A stretch of DNA of 64,000 nucleotides from Streptomyces hyaluromycini (GCF_002217755.1 NZ_BCFL01000032.1:1-64000); one strand, 5' to 3'; counted from the stretch's first letter, positions 44,768 through 53,849 are shown. A program made the numbers and translations. The notes: generated by a model not told the origin, from the sequence alone.

Positions 44768-46312
44768 GTGATCAAGAGACGGCACTGGGCGCTGGCGGCG
44801 GCACCGCTGGCGCTGGCCCTGCTGACGGCGACCGGCTGCGACAGTACGTCGGGCGCCCGGGCAGCGGAGCCGACCGCCGCGCCGTCCACGTCCACCTCCA
44901 CGTCCGCGGCCCGGTCCGTGGCCCGGGTGTGCGCCAACCCCGCGGCCGGACCGGCGAAGGCGCCGGCCGGCGCGGTCACGGTCGACCCCGCGGTCGTCGG
45001 CGACCTGGCGGCGAAGACCAAGAGCAGCCCTGCGAACACCACGTTCTGGCTCCGGCCGGGCAAGCACCGGCTCGACCCGGACCGTTACGCCCAGGTCATC
45101 CCCAAGAAGGGGGACCGCTACCTCGGTGCGCCGGGCGCGGTGCTCGACGGCGGGAAGAAGAACCAGTACGCGTTCGCGGGCACCGCCCGCGACGTCACCA
45201 TCCGCTACCTGACCGTGCAGCATTTCGTCGCACCGCAGAACGAGGGCGTGGTCAACCACGACTCGGCCGACGGATGGGTGATCGAGCACGCGACGATCCA
45301 GGACAACTCCGGGGCGGGGCTGATGGCCGGTGCCCACCAGCGGGTCCGTGCCAGCTGCCTGCGCGACAACGGACAGTACGGAATGAACGCGTACAAGGGC
45401 GGTGGCGGTATCAGCGACCTGGTGGTCGAGGACAACGAGATCGTGGGCAACAACACCGACAACTGGGAGCGGCGCCAGGAAGGTTGCGGCTGCACCGGAG
45501 GCATCAAGTTCTGGGCTGTCAACGGCGCGGACATACGCGGCAACTGGGTGCACGACAACCGCGGAGCCGGGCTGTGGGCGGACACCGACAACAACGACTT
45601 CCTCATCGAGAACAACGTGCTCGACGCCAACGACGGTGCCGCGCTGATCTACGAGACCAGCTACAACGCGGTCATCCGGAACAACACGATCCGGCGGAAC
45701 AACTGGGTCGAGGGCCGCAGGTACGCCGACCGCGGCGACAACTTCCCGTACGCGACGGTCTACCTGTCCGAGTCCGGCGGCGAACCACGGGTCCGGGCCC
45801 GCACCGACAAGATCGAGATCTACCGGAACGTGCTGGAGAACAACTGGTCCGGGATCACCCTGTGGGAGAACGCCGACCGCTTCTGCAACAGCCCGGCCAA
45901 CACCTCGTCCGGTGACTGCACGCTGCTGGTGAAGAACGCCGACCGCTGTGCCGAGCCGGCGATCGACAAGGCACCGCTCTACGCCGACTGCCGGTGGAAG
46001 ACCCAGCGCGTGGACATCCACGACAACCGCTTCGTGCTCGACGAGTCCGTGGTCAGGTGCACGGAGATGTGCGACCGCATGGCGGTGCTGTCCAACTACG
46101 GAACCTATCCGGACTGGTCGCCGTACAAGGGCGAGAAGGTGGCCGAGGCGATCACCCACAAGCAGGACAACCGCTGGCACGACAACGTCTACCTCGGACC
46201 GTGGCAGTTCGTCGCCTACGACCCGAGCCAGGTGCTCGACTTCGACGAGTGGCAGGGCACCGATTACCGGCAGGACGCGGGCAGCACCCTCGACCCAGGG
46301 GCCGGTGGTTGA
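44768..46312 (+). CDS. Right-handed beta-helix lipoprotein
   Basis: Exported protein (514 aa): signal peptide with lipobox TATGC at about residue 24, a Thr/Ser/Ala-rich spacer, then parallel beta-helix coils (VTIRYLTVQHF, WVIEHATIQDNSGAGLM, LVVEDNEIVGNN, DFLIENNVLDAND, AVIRNNTIRRNN, IEIYRNVLENNWSGI). This is the CASH/PbH1 fold of pectate lyases and mannuronan C5-epimerases. Ten or more Cys in the mature part (GCGCTGG, CNSP, RCTEMC) suggest disulfides. GTG 44768 is set by GGGGG. Beside an AlgD-like gene, epimerase or lyase action on the secreted polymer is the leading guess. Confidence 0.82.
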   Translation: MIKRRHWALAAAPLALALLTATGCDSTSGARAAEPTAAPSTSTSTSAARSVARVCANPAAGPAKAPAGAVTVDPAVVGDLAAKTKSSPANTTFWLRPGKHRLDPDRYAQVIPKKGDRYLGAPGAVLDGGKKNQYAFAGTARDVTIRYLTVQHFVAPQNEGVVNHDSADGWVIEHATIQDNSGAGLMAGAHQRVRASCLRDNGQYGMNAYKGGGGISDLVVEDNEIVGNNTDNWERRQEGCGCTGGIKFWAVNGADIRGNWVHDNRGAGLWADTDNNDFLIENNVLDANDGAALIYETSYNAVIRNNTIRRNNWVEGRRYADRGDNFPYATVYLSESGGEPRVRARTDKIEIYRNVLENNWSGITLWENADRFCNSPANTSSGDCTLLVKNADRCAEPAIDKAPLYADCRWKTQRVDIHDNRFVLDESVVRCTEMCDRMAVLSNYGTYPDWSPYKGEKVAEAITHKQDNRWHDNVYLGPWQFVAYDPSQVLDFDEWQGTDYRQDAGSTLDPGAGG

Positions 46313-46313
46313 G

Positions 46314-47618
46314 ATGGACACGCAGAAGAACACGCAGAAGAACACGCAGAAGAACACGCAGAAGAACACGCAGACGGACACGCAGCCGGACACGCGGTCC
46401 GGCGCCGGACCGGGCTCCGCCGGCACAGCGAGGATCGTCGGGATCGTCTGGGGGCTGCTCGTCCTCAACACGCTCGGCTCCGCCGGGGCGAAGACCATCG
46501 TCCCGCTGCCCCGCTCCCTCATCCAGATGGTCACCATGGGCGCCCTGGTCGCCGCGTTCGCGCTGGCGCTCACGGTCAACGTCCGGCTGCGCATCCGGGC
46601 CAGCGCCTACCTGCTCCTGCTCACCCTGCTGCTGGTAACGAGCGTGATCTCCAGCGCGAACCTGGAGTCCGGGTTCGGCGCGCTGTTCCGCTGCTTCCGG
46701 CTGGCTCTCTTCGTCGGCACCCTGTGGCTGCTCAGCCGCTGGTGGGACGGCAGTCTGACATTCGTCCGCCACCACATCCGGGCGTACTTCGCGGTGCTCG
46801 GATCGGTGGCCCTCGGCCTGGTCGTCTCACCGGGCGCCGCCCTGCCCGACCTGTACGGCGGCCGCCTGGTCGGCGCGCTGTGGCCGCTCACCCCGCCGCA
46901 GATCGGGCAGTACGCCGCGGTGATCATCGGGCTCACCGTGCTGCTCCTGCTGGGCCACCGGACCGACCGGACCAGCGCCGCGGTGGTCATCGTGCCGTCC
47001 TTCGTGCTGCTCGCGCTGACCCATACCCGGACGGCCACGCTCGGCCTGCTCATCGGACTGGCGCTGGCGATCGGCTCGCTCATCCTGACCAGCGCGGCCG
47101 CCCGCCGGTTCTTCACCTGGGCGGTGCTGTGCGGCGTAGTGGCCGCGGTCGGGTTCGCCTCCGCCCTGCAGACGTGGTTCCTGCGCGGACAGACCAAGGA
47201 GAACTTCTCCAGCCTCACCGGCCGGGCCAAGGTCTGGGACGCCCTGCTTTCCGCGCCCCGGACGACCTCGGAGAAGTTCCTCGGCGTGGGCCTGGGCGAC
47301 AAGTCGTTCGGCGGGCTGCCGATCGACAACAGCTGGCTGGCCGTCTACAACGAGCAGGGTCTGGCCGGCGTCACCCTCGTCGCGGTGATCATCATCGTGC
47401 TGGGCGGCGTCGCGCTGCTGCGGCCGCCGTCGCTGCAACGGGCCTGCGCGATCTTCCTGATCAGCTACTGCGCCATCGCCTCGTACACCGAGGCCGGCCT
47501 CGGCGACGCCTCGCCGTACCTGCTGCACCTGGCCCTGGCCGCCTCGCTGCTGGCGGCACCCGCCGCGGCGACACCCCTCTCGACGCCCGAACTCCCCAGA
47601 CGATCGGAGGTGACCTGA
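46314..47618 (+). CDS. O-antigen polymerase/ligase-like membrane protein (Wzy-like)
   Basis: Integral membrane protein (434 aa) with about ten helices and the Wzy_C/RfaL pattern: long loop containing QTKENFSSLTGRAKVWDALL and LGVGLGDKSFGGLPIDNSWLAVYNEQG. It is the likely polymerase joining flipped repeat units. The cytoplasmic N-terminus consists of repeated TQKN units from a 12-bp DNA repeat, a feature foreign to the family. ATG 46314 overlaps the preceding stop region; GTG 46305 is in frame and also usable. Confidence 0.82.
   Translation: MDTQKNTQKNTQKNTQKNTQTDTQPDTRSGAGPGSAGTARIVGIVWGLLVLNTLGSAGAKTIVPLPRSLIQMVTMGALVAAFALALTVNVRLRIRASAYLLLLTLLLVTSVISSANLESGFGALFRCFRLALFVGTLWLLSRWWDGSLTFVRHHIRAYFAVLGSVALGLVVSPGAALPDLYGGRLVGALWPLTPPQIGQYAAVIIGLTVLLLLGHRTDRTSAAVVIVPSFVLLALTHTRTATLGLLIGLALAIGSLILTSAAARRFFTWAVLCGVVAAVGFASALQTWFLRGQTKENFSSLTGRAKVWDALLSAPRTTSEKFLGVGLGDKSFGGLPIDNSWLAVYNEQGLAGVTLVAVIIIVLGGVALLRPPSLQRACAIFLISYCAIASYTEAGLGDASPYLLHLALAASLLAAPAAATPLSTPELPRRSEVT
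46319..46390 (+). repeat. 12-bp tandem repeat in the 5' end of the wzy-like gene
   Basis: Unit CACGCAGAAGAA is present four times exactly, then twice with changes (CACGCAGACGGA, CACGCAGCCGGA). Copy-number change stays in frame and varies the length of a hydrophilic N-terminal tail. It is less GC-rich than its surroundings. Confidence 0.9.
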
Positions 47619-47620
47619 CC

Positions 47621-48862
47621 ATGCACGTCCTCGTGGTGCACAACCGCTACGCCTCGGCGCAGCCGAGCGGGGAGAACAAGGTCGTCGACCAGGAGGTGGA
47701 GCTGCTGCGCGCGGCCGGCCACCGGGTCGACGTGTTCGAGCGGCGCAGCGACGACATCGCCGGCCGGTCCCTCCTCGGCAAGGTCGCGGTGCCGCTCCTC
47801 GTGCCGTGGAACCCGGCGGTCCGCACGGAACTCGCCGCCCGGCTGCGCACCGAGCGGCCGGACGTGGTGCACGTCCACAACGTCTTCCCGCTCCTGTCGC
47901 CCGCGGTCCTCGCCGCCTGCGCCGACGCCGGTGTGCCCGCCGTCGCCACGCTGCACAACTACACCCAGGTCTGCCCGCCCGGCACGCTGCAGCGGGACGG
48001 CCGGCCGTGCACCGAGTGCGTCGGCTCCGCACCACTGCCCGCCGTCCGGCACGGCTGCTACCGCAACTCCCGCCTCGCGACGGTGCCGCTCGCCGTCAGC
48101 CTGTCGGCCAACCGGCGGCGGTGGTGGTCCGGCGTGGCGCGGTTCCTCTGCATCTCCGCGGCACAGCGCGACGTCCTGGTGCGGTCCGGCATGCCGGCCG
48201 AGCGGCTGGCGGTGAAGCACAACTTCGTGCCCGAACCGAGCACTCGCCGAGTGGGCGAGGGAGAGCATCTGCTCTATCTCGGCCGGCTCGCGGAGGCCAA
48301 GGGCGTACGGCTGCTCATGACCGCGTGGGACGAGGTCGCGGTGAGCGGCGGTGTGGGCGTGCCGCTCGTGATCGCCGGCACGGGGCCGCTGGAGCGAGAG
48401 GTGACCGCCTGGGCGGCGGGCCGGGACGACGTGCGCTATGTCGGCCTGCTGGACCCGGCCGAGTGCCAGAAGACCATCGCGCGGTCGGTCGCCGTGGTGG
48501 CTCCCTCGACGTGGCTGGAGGCGTTCGGCCTGGTGGTCGTGGAGGCGATGGCGGCCGGTGTCCCGACCGTCGCCGCCGGGCACGGCGCCTTCGTCGAACT
48601 CGTCGAGGACGGCGTCACCGGGCTGCTGCACCGCCCGGGCGAGCCCGCCTCGCTCGCGTCCCGCATACGCCGGATCGTGGCCGACCCGGCCCGCAACCGG
48701 GAGATGGGCCAGGCCGCCCGCCGCCGCTACGAGCAGGGCTTCAGCCCGGCCGTCGGCCTGGCGCGCCTGCTGGAGGAGTACCGCACCGCGATCGCGGGTC
48801 GGTCAGCACAGGCTCGCGGCGGGGAGACCCGCGCGAGCAGGGGGGATGGGGACAGCACATGA
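47621..48862 (+). CDS. Glycosyltransferase family 4
   Basis: GT-B fold transferase (413 aa). The acceptor side begins MHVLVVHNRYASAQPSGENK with VVHVHNVFPLLSPAVL and a Cys pair in VCPPGTLQRDGRPCTEC. The donor side has LLYLGRLAEAKGVRLL and APSTWLEAFGLVVVEAMAAG with the EX7E motif. GGAGG lies 11 nt before the ATG. Its stop overlaps the methyltransferase start. It likely adds an inner sugar of the repeat unit. Confidence 0.9.
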   Translation: MHVLVVHNRYASAQPSGENKVVDQEVELLRAAGHRVDVFERRSDDIAGRSLLGKVAVPLLVPWNPAVRTELAARLRTERPDVVHVHNVFPLLSPAVLAACADAGVPAVATLHNYTQVCPPGTLQRDGRPCTECVGSAPLPAVRHGCYRNSRLATVPLAVSLSANRRRWWSGVARFLCISAAQRDVLVRSGMPAERLAVKHNFVPEPSTRRVGEGEHLLYLGRLAEAKGVRLLMTAWDEVAVSGGVGVPLVIAGTGPLEREVTAWAAGRDDVRYVGLLDPAECQKTIARSVAVVAPSTWLEAFGLVVVEAMAAGVPTVAAGHGAFVELVEDGVTGLLHRPGEPASLASRIRRIVADPARNREMGQAARRRYEQGFSPAVGLARLLEEYRTAIAGRSAQARGGETRASRGDGDST

Positions 48863-50109
48863 CACGATGCCGACTCTGCGGCTCGGAAGCGATGGCGAGC
48901 GTCGTCGACCTGGGGGCGACGCCGCCGTGTGAGAGCTTTCTCGCCGCGGACCAACTGGATGAGCCGGAGCCGGCGTACCCGCTGCACCTGCGGGTCTGCA
49001 CCGAGTGCTGGCTCGCGCAGATCCCTCCGCTGATCACGCCGGAGGAGACGTTCAAGGAGTACGCGTACTTCTCCTCGTACTCGACCTCCTGGGTGGAGCA
49101 CGCGCGCACGTTCGTCGACGGCGCCGTACAGCGCCTCGCCCTCGGGCCCGATGCCTTCGTGGTCGAGGTGGCGAGCAATGACGGGTACCTGCTGAGGCAC
49201 GTGGTGGACCGGGGGATCCGCTGCCTGGGCATCGAGCCGTCGGTGAACGTCGGTGCGGCGGCCCGGGAGGCGGGTGTCCCTACGCTCACGGAGTTCCTGA
49301 GCCCGGACACCGGCTCGGCCGTCCGCGCCGAGCACGGCCCGGCGGACCTGGTCGTCGCCAACAACGTGTACGCGCACATCCCCGACGTGGTCGGGTTCAC
49401 CCGGGGACTGCGCGCCCTGGTCGCCGACGACGGCTGGGTCTCCATCGAGGTGCAGCACCTACTGACCCTGATCGAGGAGAACCAGTACGACACGATCTAC
49501 CACGAGCACTTCCAGTACTACACGGTCGCCTCCGCGATCCGGGCCCTGGCCAGCGGCGGACTCGCGCTCGTGGACGTCGAGTTGCTGCCCACGCACGGCG
49601 GCTCCATCCGGCTGTGGGCCCGCCCGGCCGAGGCGGCCGGCGAGCCGACGCAGCGGGTGGCCGACGTACTGGACCGGGAGAAGGCCGCCGGACTGCAGGA
49701 GCTGTCCGGGTACGCCGAGTTCTCCGCCCGGGTGGCCAAGGTGCGCCGGGACCTGCTGCGGTTCCTCATCGAGGCGGCCGAGCGCGGTGAGACGGTCGTC
49801 GGCTACGGCGCCCCGGGCAAGGGCAACACCCTGCTCAACCACTGCGGCATCCGCCCCGACCTGCTCGCCTACACGGTCGACCGCAACCCCTACAAGCATG
49901 GCAGGTTCACCCCGGGCACCCGCATCCCCATCCTGGCACCCGAGCAGATAGCCGCCGACAAACCGGACTACGTCCTCGTCCTCCCGTGGAACCTGCGGGC
50001 CGAACTCGTCGAGCAGCTGTCCTTCGTGCACGAGTGGGGCGGCGCGCTCGTCTTTCCCATCCCGGAACTGAGCATTGTCGAGGGCGTCTTGAAAGAGGTC
50101 ACAGCATGA
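48859..50109 (+). CDS. Sugar C-methyltransferase, NovU/TylCIII type
   Basis: SAM-dependent methyltransferase (416 aa) of the group that adds a methyl branch to a keto-sugar nucleotide. The N-terminal zinc-binding part has CRLCG and CTEC; the SAM site is VVEVASNDGYLLRHVVDRGI; the conserved HEHFQYY block (DTIYHEHFQYYTV, about 213) supplies the catalytic His and Tyr; the C-terminal domain has VGYGAPGKGNTLLNHCG. ATG overlaps the previous stop. It implies a branched deoxysugar in the repeat unit. Confidence 0.9.
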   Translation: MTRCRLCGSEAMASVVDLGATPPCESFLAADQLDEPEPAYPLHLRVCTECWLAQIPPLITPEETFKEYAYFSSYSTSWVEHARTFVDGAVQRLALGPDAFVVEVASNDGYLLRHVVDRGIRCLGIEPSVNVGAAAREAGVPTLTEFLSPDTGSAVRAEHGPADLVVANNVYAHIPDVVGFTRGLRALVADDGWVSIEVQHLLTLIEENQYDTIYHEHFQYYTVASAIRALASGGLALVDVELLPTHGGSIRLWARPAEAAGEPTQRVADVLDREKAAGLQELSGYAEFSARVAKVRRDLLRFLIEAAERGETVVGYGAPGKGNTLLNHCGIRPDLLAYTVDRNPYKHGRFTPGTRIPILAPEQIAADKPDYVLVLPWNLRAELVEQLSFVHEWGGALVFPIPELSIVEGVLKEVTA

Positions 50110-50900
50110 AGGTCGTCCTGTTCTGCGGCGGTTACGGGATGCGGATGCGCAACGGAACCTCCGACGACGTCCCCAAGCCGATGGCGATGGTCGGGCCGCG
50201 CCCCCTGATCTGGCATGTCATGCGCTACTACGCGCACTTCGGGCACAAGGACTTCATCCTGTGCCTCGGCTACGGGGCCCACCACATCAAGGACTTCTTC
50301 CTCAACTACGAGGAGACGGCGTCCAACGACTTCGTGCTGCGGGGCGGGCGGACCGAGTTGCTGTCCACCGACATCGCCGACTGGACGATCACGTTCGCGC
50401 AGACCGGCATCGAGTCACCCATCGGGGAGCGGCTGCGCCGGGTGCGGCACCACCTGGACGGCGACGAGATGTTCCTCGCCAACTACGCCGACGTGCTCAC
50501 CGACGCCCCGCTCCCCGAGATGATCGACCGGTTCGCCGCGCGCGACGCCGGGGCGTCGATGATGGTGGTGCCGCCCCAGTCGTCGTTCCACTGCGTGGAG
50601 CTGGGCGAGGACGGCCTGGTGGGAGGCATCACCGCGGTCAGCGAACTGCCGCTGTGGGAGAACGGCGGCTACTTCGTGCTCCGCCAGGAGATCTTCGACC
50701 ACATACCCGGGAACGGGGACCTGGTCGCCGACGGATGCGCCCAACTGGCCAAGCGGGGGCGGCTGGTGGCGCATCAGCACCGCGGCTTCTGGAAGCCGAC
50801 CGACACCGTGAAGGAACGCGCCGCACTCGACGAGGCCTATGCTCGGGGCGACCGCCCATGGGCCGTGTGGGAGCGGGACCGCGCCGGAGCGAGAGCGTGA
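50106..50900 (+). CDS. Sugar-1-phosphate nucleotidyltransferase (RfbF-like)
   Basis: Nucleotidyltransferase (264 aa) resembling glucose-1-phosphate cytidylyltransferase: LFCGGYGMRMRNGTSDDVPKPMAMVGPRP at the N-terminus holds the nucleotide loop and catalytic Lys, followed by HFGHKDFILCLGYGAHHIKDFF and metal-site Asp in NYADVLTD. Relative to E. coli-type RmlA it keeps the cytidylyltransferase hallmarks (YGAHHIKDFF). It should activate the sugar that the methyltransferase modifies. No CDP-glucose 4,6-dehydratase is obvious. Confidence 0.85.
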   Translation: MKVVLFCGGYGMRMRNGTSDDVPKPMAMVGPRPLIWHVMRYYAHFGHKDFILCLGYGAHHIKDFFLNYEETASNDFVLRGGRTELLSTDIADWTITFAQTGIESPIGERLRRVRHHLDGDEMFLANYADVLTDAPLPEMIDRFAARDAGASMMVVPPQSSFHCVELGEDGLVGGITAVSELPLWENGGYFVLRQEIFDHIPGNGDLVADGCAQLAKRGRLVAHQHRGFWKPTDTVKERAALDEAYARGDRPWAVWERDRAGARA

Positions 50901-51544
50901 TCCGGCTCGGGGCCGGGCCCCTGGACCGGATCGTCGCGGTGGGCGCGCACTGCGACGACATCGCCATCGGCGCCGGCGGCACGCTGCTGACCCTGTGCCG
51001 GGCGCGGCCGGGCATCCGTGTCGACGCGCTGGTGCTCTCCGGCGGCGGCAGCGAGCGCGAGCAGGAGGAACAGGCCGCGCTCGCCGCCTTCTGCCCGGGC
51101 GCCGACCTGCGGCTGACCGTGCACAAGCTGCCGGACGGCCGGTTCCCGGCCCACTGGGAGGAGGCCAAGTCCGCGGTCGAGGAGCTCCGCACGCAGACCG
51201 ACCCGGACCTGGTCCTCGCGCCGCGCACCGACGACGCCCACCAGGACCACCGCGGCCTGGCGAAGCTGATGACCACCGCGTTCCGCGACCACCTCGTGCT
51301 CGGCTACGAGATCGTCAAGTGGGACGGCGATCTCGGCCGGCCGGCGGCGTACCAGCCGCTGGCGACGGAGACCGCCGAACAGAAGGTGCGGCTGCTGCAG
51401 GAGCACTACCCCTCGCAGCGGCACCGGCCCTGGTACGACCGGGAGGCCTTCCTCGGCCTGGCCCGGATCCGCGGCATCGAATGCCACGCGCGCTACGCCG
51501 AGGCGTTCGCCGTCGCCAAACTCACGCTCAACCTGGGGGGTTGA
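50897..51544 (+). CDS. PIG-L family deacetylase
   Basis: Zinc-dependent N-deacetylase fold (215 aa). Motif AHCDDIAIGAGGT near residue 17 corresponds to the AHPDD metal site with Pro changed to Cys; the second site is PRTDDAHQDHRG (about 113). GTG 50897 overlaps the preceding gene (GTGA). It is expected to strip an acyl group from an amino sugar or sugar nucleotide in this block. Confidence 0.88.
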   Translation: MIRLGAGPLDRIVAVGAHCDDIAIGAGGTLLTLCRARPGIRVDALVLSGGGSEREQEEQAALAAFCPGADLRLTVHKLPDGRFPAHWEEAKSAVEELRTQTDPDLVLAPRTDDAHQDHRGLAKLMTTAFRDHLVLGYEIVKWDGDLGRPAAYQPLATETAEQKVRLLQEHYPSQRHRPWYDREAFLGLARIRGIECHARYAEAFAVAKLTLNLGG

Positions 51545-51547
51545 ACC

Positions 51548-52573
51548 TTGCGCGTACTACTGACCGGACACCAGGGCTATCTGGGCACCGTGATGGCCCC
51601 GGTCCTCAGGGCCGCCGGCCACGAAGTCACCGGCCTCGACGCCGGCCTGTTCGCCGACTCCGTCCTCGGCCCGACGCCCGCGGACCCGCCGGGGCAGCGG
51701 GTCGACCTGCGCGACGTCACGGCCGACCACGTGGCCGGGGTGGACGCCGTCATCCACCTGGCCGCACTGTCCAACGACCCGCTCGGCTCGCTGGCGCCGG
51801 AGCTCACCTACGACATCAACCACCACGCGTCGGTACGCCTTGCCCGACTGGCCCGCGACGCCGGAGTACGGCGCTTCCTGTACGCGTCGACCTGCTCGGT
51901 CTACGGCGCCGCCGGCGGTGACGACCTGGTGACCGAGGACGCCCCGCTGCGCCCGGTGACGCCGTACGCGGAGTCGAAGGTGCGGGTGGAGGACGATCTG
52001 CACGCGCTGGCCGACGGCGACTTCACCCCGGTGTTCATGCGCAACGCCACCGCCTTCGGCTACTCGCCCCGGCTGCGCGCCGACATCGTGCTGAACAACC
52101 TGGTGGGGCACGCCCTTCTGTCCGGCGAGGTCCTGGTGCTCTCCGACGGCACCCCCTGGCGCCCGCTGGTGCACGCCGCCGACATCGCACGGGCCTTCAC
52201 GGCCGCGCTGACCGCGCCGCGCGAGGCGGTGCACGACCGGGCGTTCAACATCGGCAGCGAGATCAACAACGTCACCGTCGCCGAGATCGCCGAACAGGTC
52301 GCCGAGGCGGTGACCGGCTCCAAGGTGGTGATCACCGGCGAGACCGGTGCCGATCCGCGGTCCTACCGGGTGGACTTCTCCCGGTTCCGCGCCGCGATCC
52401 CCGGCTTCGACTGCGAGTGGACGGTGAAGCAGGGCGCGCTCGAACTCGCCGACGCCTACCGGAAGTTCGGGCTGACCCGGGAGGACTTCGAGCAGCGCTT
52501 CACCCGGCTCGCCGTGCTGCGCGCGGCGTCCGAAGCCGGCGCCGTCGACGACACCCTGCGGTGGCGCCGATGA
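51548..52573 (+). CDS. NAD-dependent epimerase/dehydratase (extended SDR)
   Basis: Nucleotide-sugar modifying enzyme (341 aa). Rossmann motif LLTGHQGYLGTVMAP, Asp for NAD in GLDAGLFADS, IHLAALSNDPL, the catalytic STCSVYG and YAESK (Tyr/Lys), and RNATAFGYSPRLR are all present. TTG 51548 has GGGGGG 7 nt upstream. It may be the missing 4,6-dehydratase-like or 4-epimerase step; the family cannot be told apart by eye. Confidence 0.87.
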   Translation: MRVLLTGHQGYLGTVMAPVLRAAGHEVTGLDAGLFADSVLGPTPADPPGQRVDLRDVTADHVAGVDAVIHLAALSNDPLGSLAPELTYDINHHASVRLARLARDAGVRRFLYASTCSVYGAAGGDDLVTEDAPLRPVTPYAESKVRVEDDLHALADGDFTPVFMRNATAFGYSPRLRADIVLNNLVGHALLSGEVLVLSDGTPWRPLVHAADIARAFTAALTAPREAVHDRAFNIGSEINNVTVAEIAEQVAEAVTGSKVVITGETGADPRSYRVDFSRFRAAIPGFDCEWTVKQGALELADAYRKFGLTREDFEQRFTRLAVLRAASEAGAVDDTLRWRR

Positions 52574-53844
52574 CCGCAGTCGGCGAGGAGATGCATGCGC
52601 TGGTGGAGCGGCTGTACCCGCTCTGCCGCAGCATCACCGGCGACGGTGTGCGCGCCACCCTGGACATCGTCGGGGAGTACATACCGCTGCAGGTGCACGA
52701 GGTGCCGACCGGGACCCAGGTCCTGGACTGGACGGTGCCGCAGGAGTGGAACATCCGGGACGCGTACATCGCCGACTCCGCAGGCGAGCGGGTCGTCGAC
52801 TTCGCCGCGTCCAGCCTGCACGTGCTCGGCTACAGCGTGCCGGTGTCGGCGACCATGCCCCTCGCAGAGCTGCGCGGACACCTGCACACCCTGCCGGACC
52901 AACCGAGTTGGGTGCCGTACCGCACCAGCTACTACAAGCCGGAATGGGGATTCTGCCTGGCCCAGGAGACCCTGGACGCGCTCCCGGACGGCGAGTACGA
53001 GGTGCGCATCGACTCCACCCTCGCCGACGGCCACCTCACCTACGCCGAGTACGTGGTCCCCGGCCAGGTCGCCGACGAGGTCATCGTCTCCTGTCACGTC
53101 TGCCACCCCTCGCTGGCCAACGACAACCTGGCCGGCATCGCGGTGGCGACGTACCTGGCCCGGGCCCTTGCGGAGCAGCCGACCTACTACACCTACCGGT
53201 TCCTGTTCGCGCCCGGCACCATCGGGGCGATCACCTGGCTGGCCCGCAACGCGGAGCGGGTGGACCGGCTCAAGCACGGCCTCGTCCTCGCCTGCGCCGG
53301 GGACCGGGGCCAACTGACGTACAAACAGAGCAGGCGCGGCGACGCGGAGATCGACCGGGTGCTGCAGCATGTGCTGACCGCGTCCGAACGCCCGCACCGC
53401 ATCACCGAGTTCACCCCGTACGGCTACGACGAGCGGCAGTTCTGCTCGCCCGGGTTCAACCTGGGCGTGGGCTCGCTCACCCGGACCCCGTACGCCGGCT
53501 ACCCCGAGTACCACACCTCGGCCGACAACCCGGACTTCGTCTCCCCGGCGGCGATGGCGGACACCCTCGCCGTCTGCCGCGAGGCGTTCGCCGTCCTCGA
53601 CCGCAACCGGCGGTACGTGAACCTCAGTCCCTACGGCGAACCGCAACTGGGCCGGCGCGGGCTGTACGACGCGCTCGGCGGCCGCAGCGACACCAAGCAG
53701 GCCCAGATGGCCATGCTCTGGGTGCTCAACCTCTCCGACGGCGAGCACAGTCTGCTGGACGTCGCCGAGCGGTCAGGGCTGCCGTTCGACACCGTCGCCG
53801 CGGCGGCCGATGCCCTGCGCGGCGCCGACCTGGTCAAGGAATGA
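52570..53844 (+). CDS. DUF4910 aminopeptidase-like protein
   Basis: M28-peptidase-related protein (424 aa) with an inserted DUF2172-type domain (GFCLAQETLDALPDGEYEV) and a C-terminal winged helix (HSLLDVAERSGLPFDTVAAA). Metal-site segments CHVCHPSLANDNLAG and EYHTSADN are kept, while the position where peptidases carry the catalytic Glu reads LFAPGTIGAI here. ATG overlaps the SDR stop. Its role in sugar clusters is undescribed; adjacency to PIG-L suggests processing of an acyl- or aminoacyl-sugar. Confidence 0.82.
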   Translation: MTAVGEEMHALVERLYPLCRSITGDGVRATLDIVGEYIPLQVHEVPTGTQVLDWTVPQEWNIRDAYIADSAGERVVDFAASSLHVLGYSVPVSATMPLAELRGHLHTLPDQPSWVPYRTSYYKPEWGFCLAQETLDALPDGEYEVRIDSTLADGHLTYAEYVVPGQVADEVIVSCHVCHPSLANDNLAGIAVATYLARALAEQPTYYTYRFLFAPGTIGAITWLARNAERVDRLKHGLVLACAGDRGQLTYKQSRRGDAEIDRVLQHVLTASERPHRITEFTPYGYDERQFCSPGFNLGVGSLTRTPYAGYPEYHTSADNPDFVSPAAMADTLAVCREAFAVLDRNRRYVNLSPYGEPQLGRRGLYDALGGRSDTKQAQMAMLWVLNLSDGEHSLLDVAERSGLPFDTVAAAADALRGADLVKE

Positions 53845-53849
53845 CGCCC

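Noticed and set aside
46319..46390. Possible CRISPR array
   Set aside because: The 12-bp units abut with no spacers and are read in frame at the start of a gene; it is a minisatellite.
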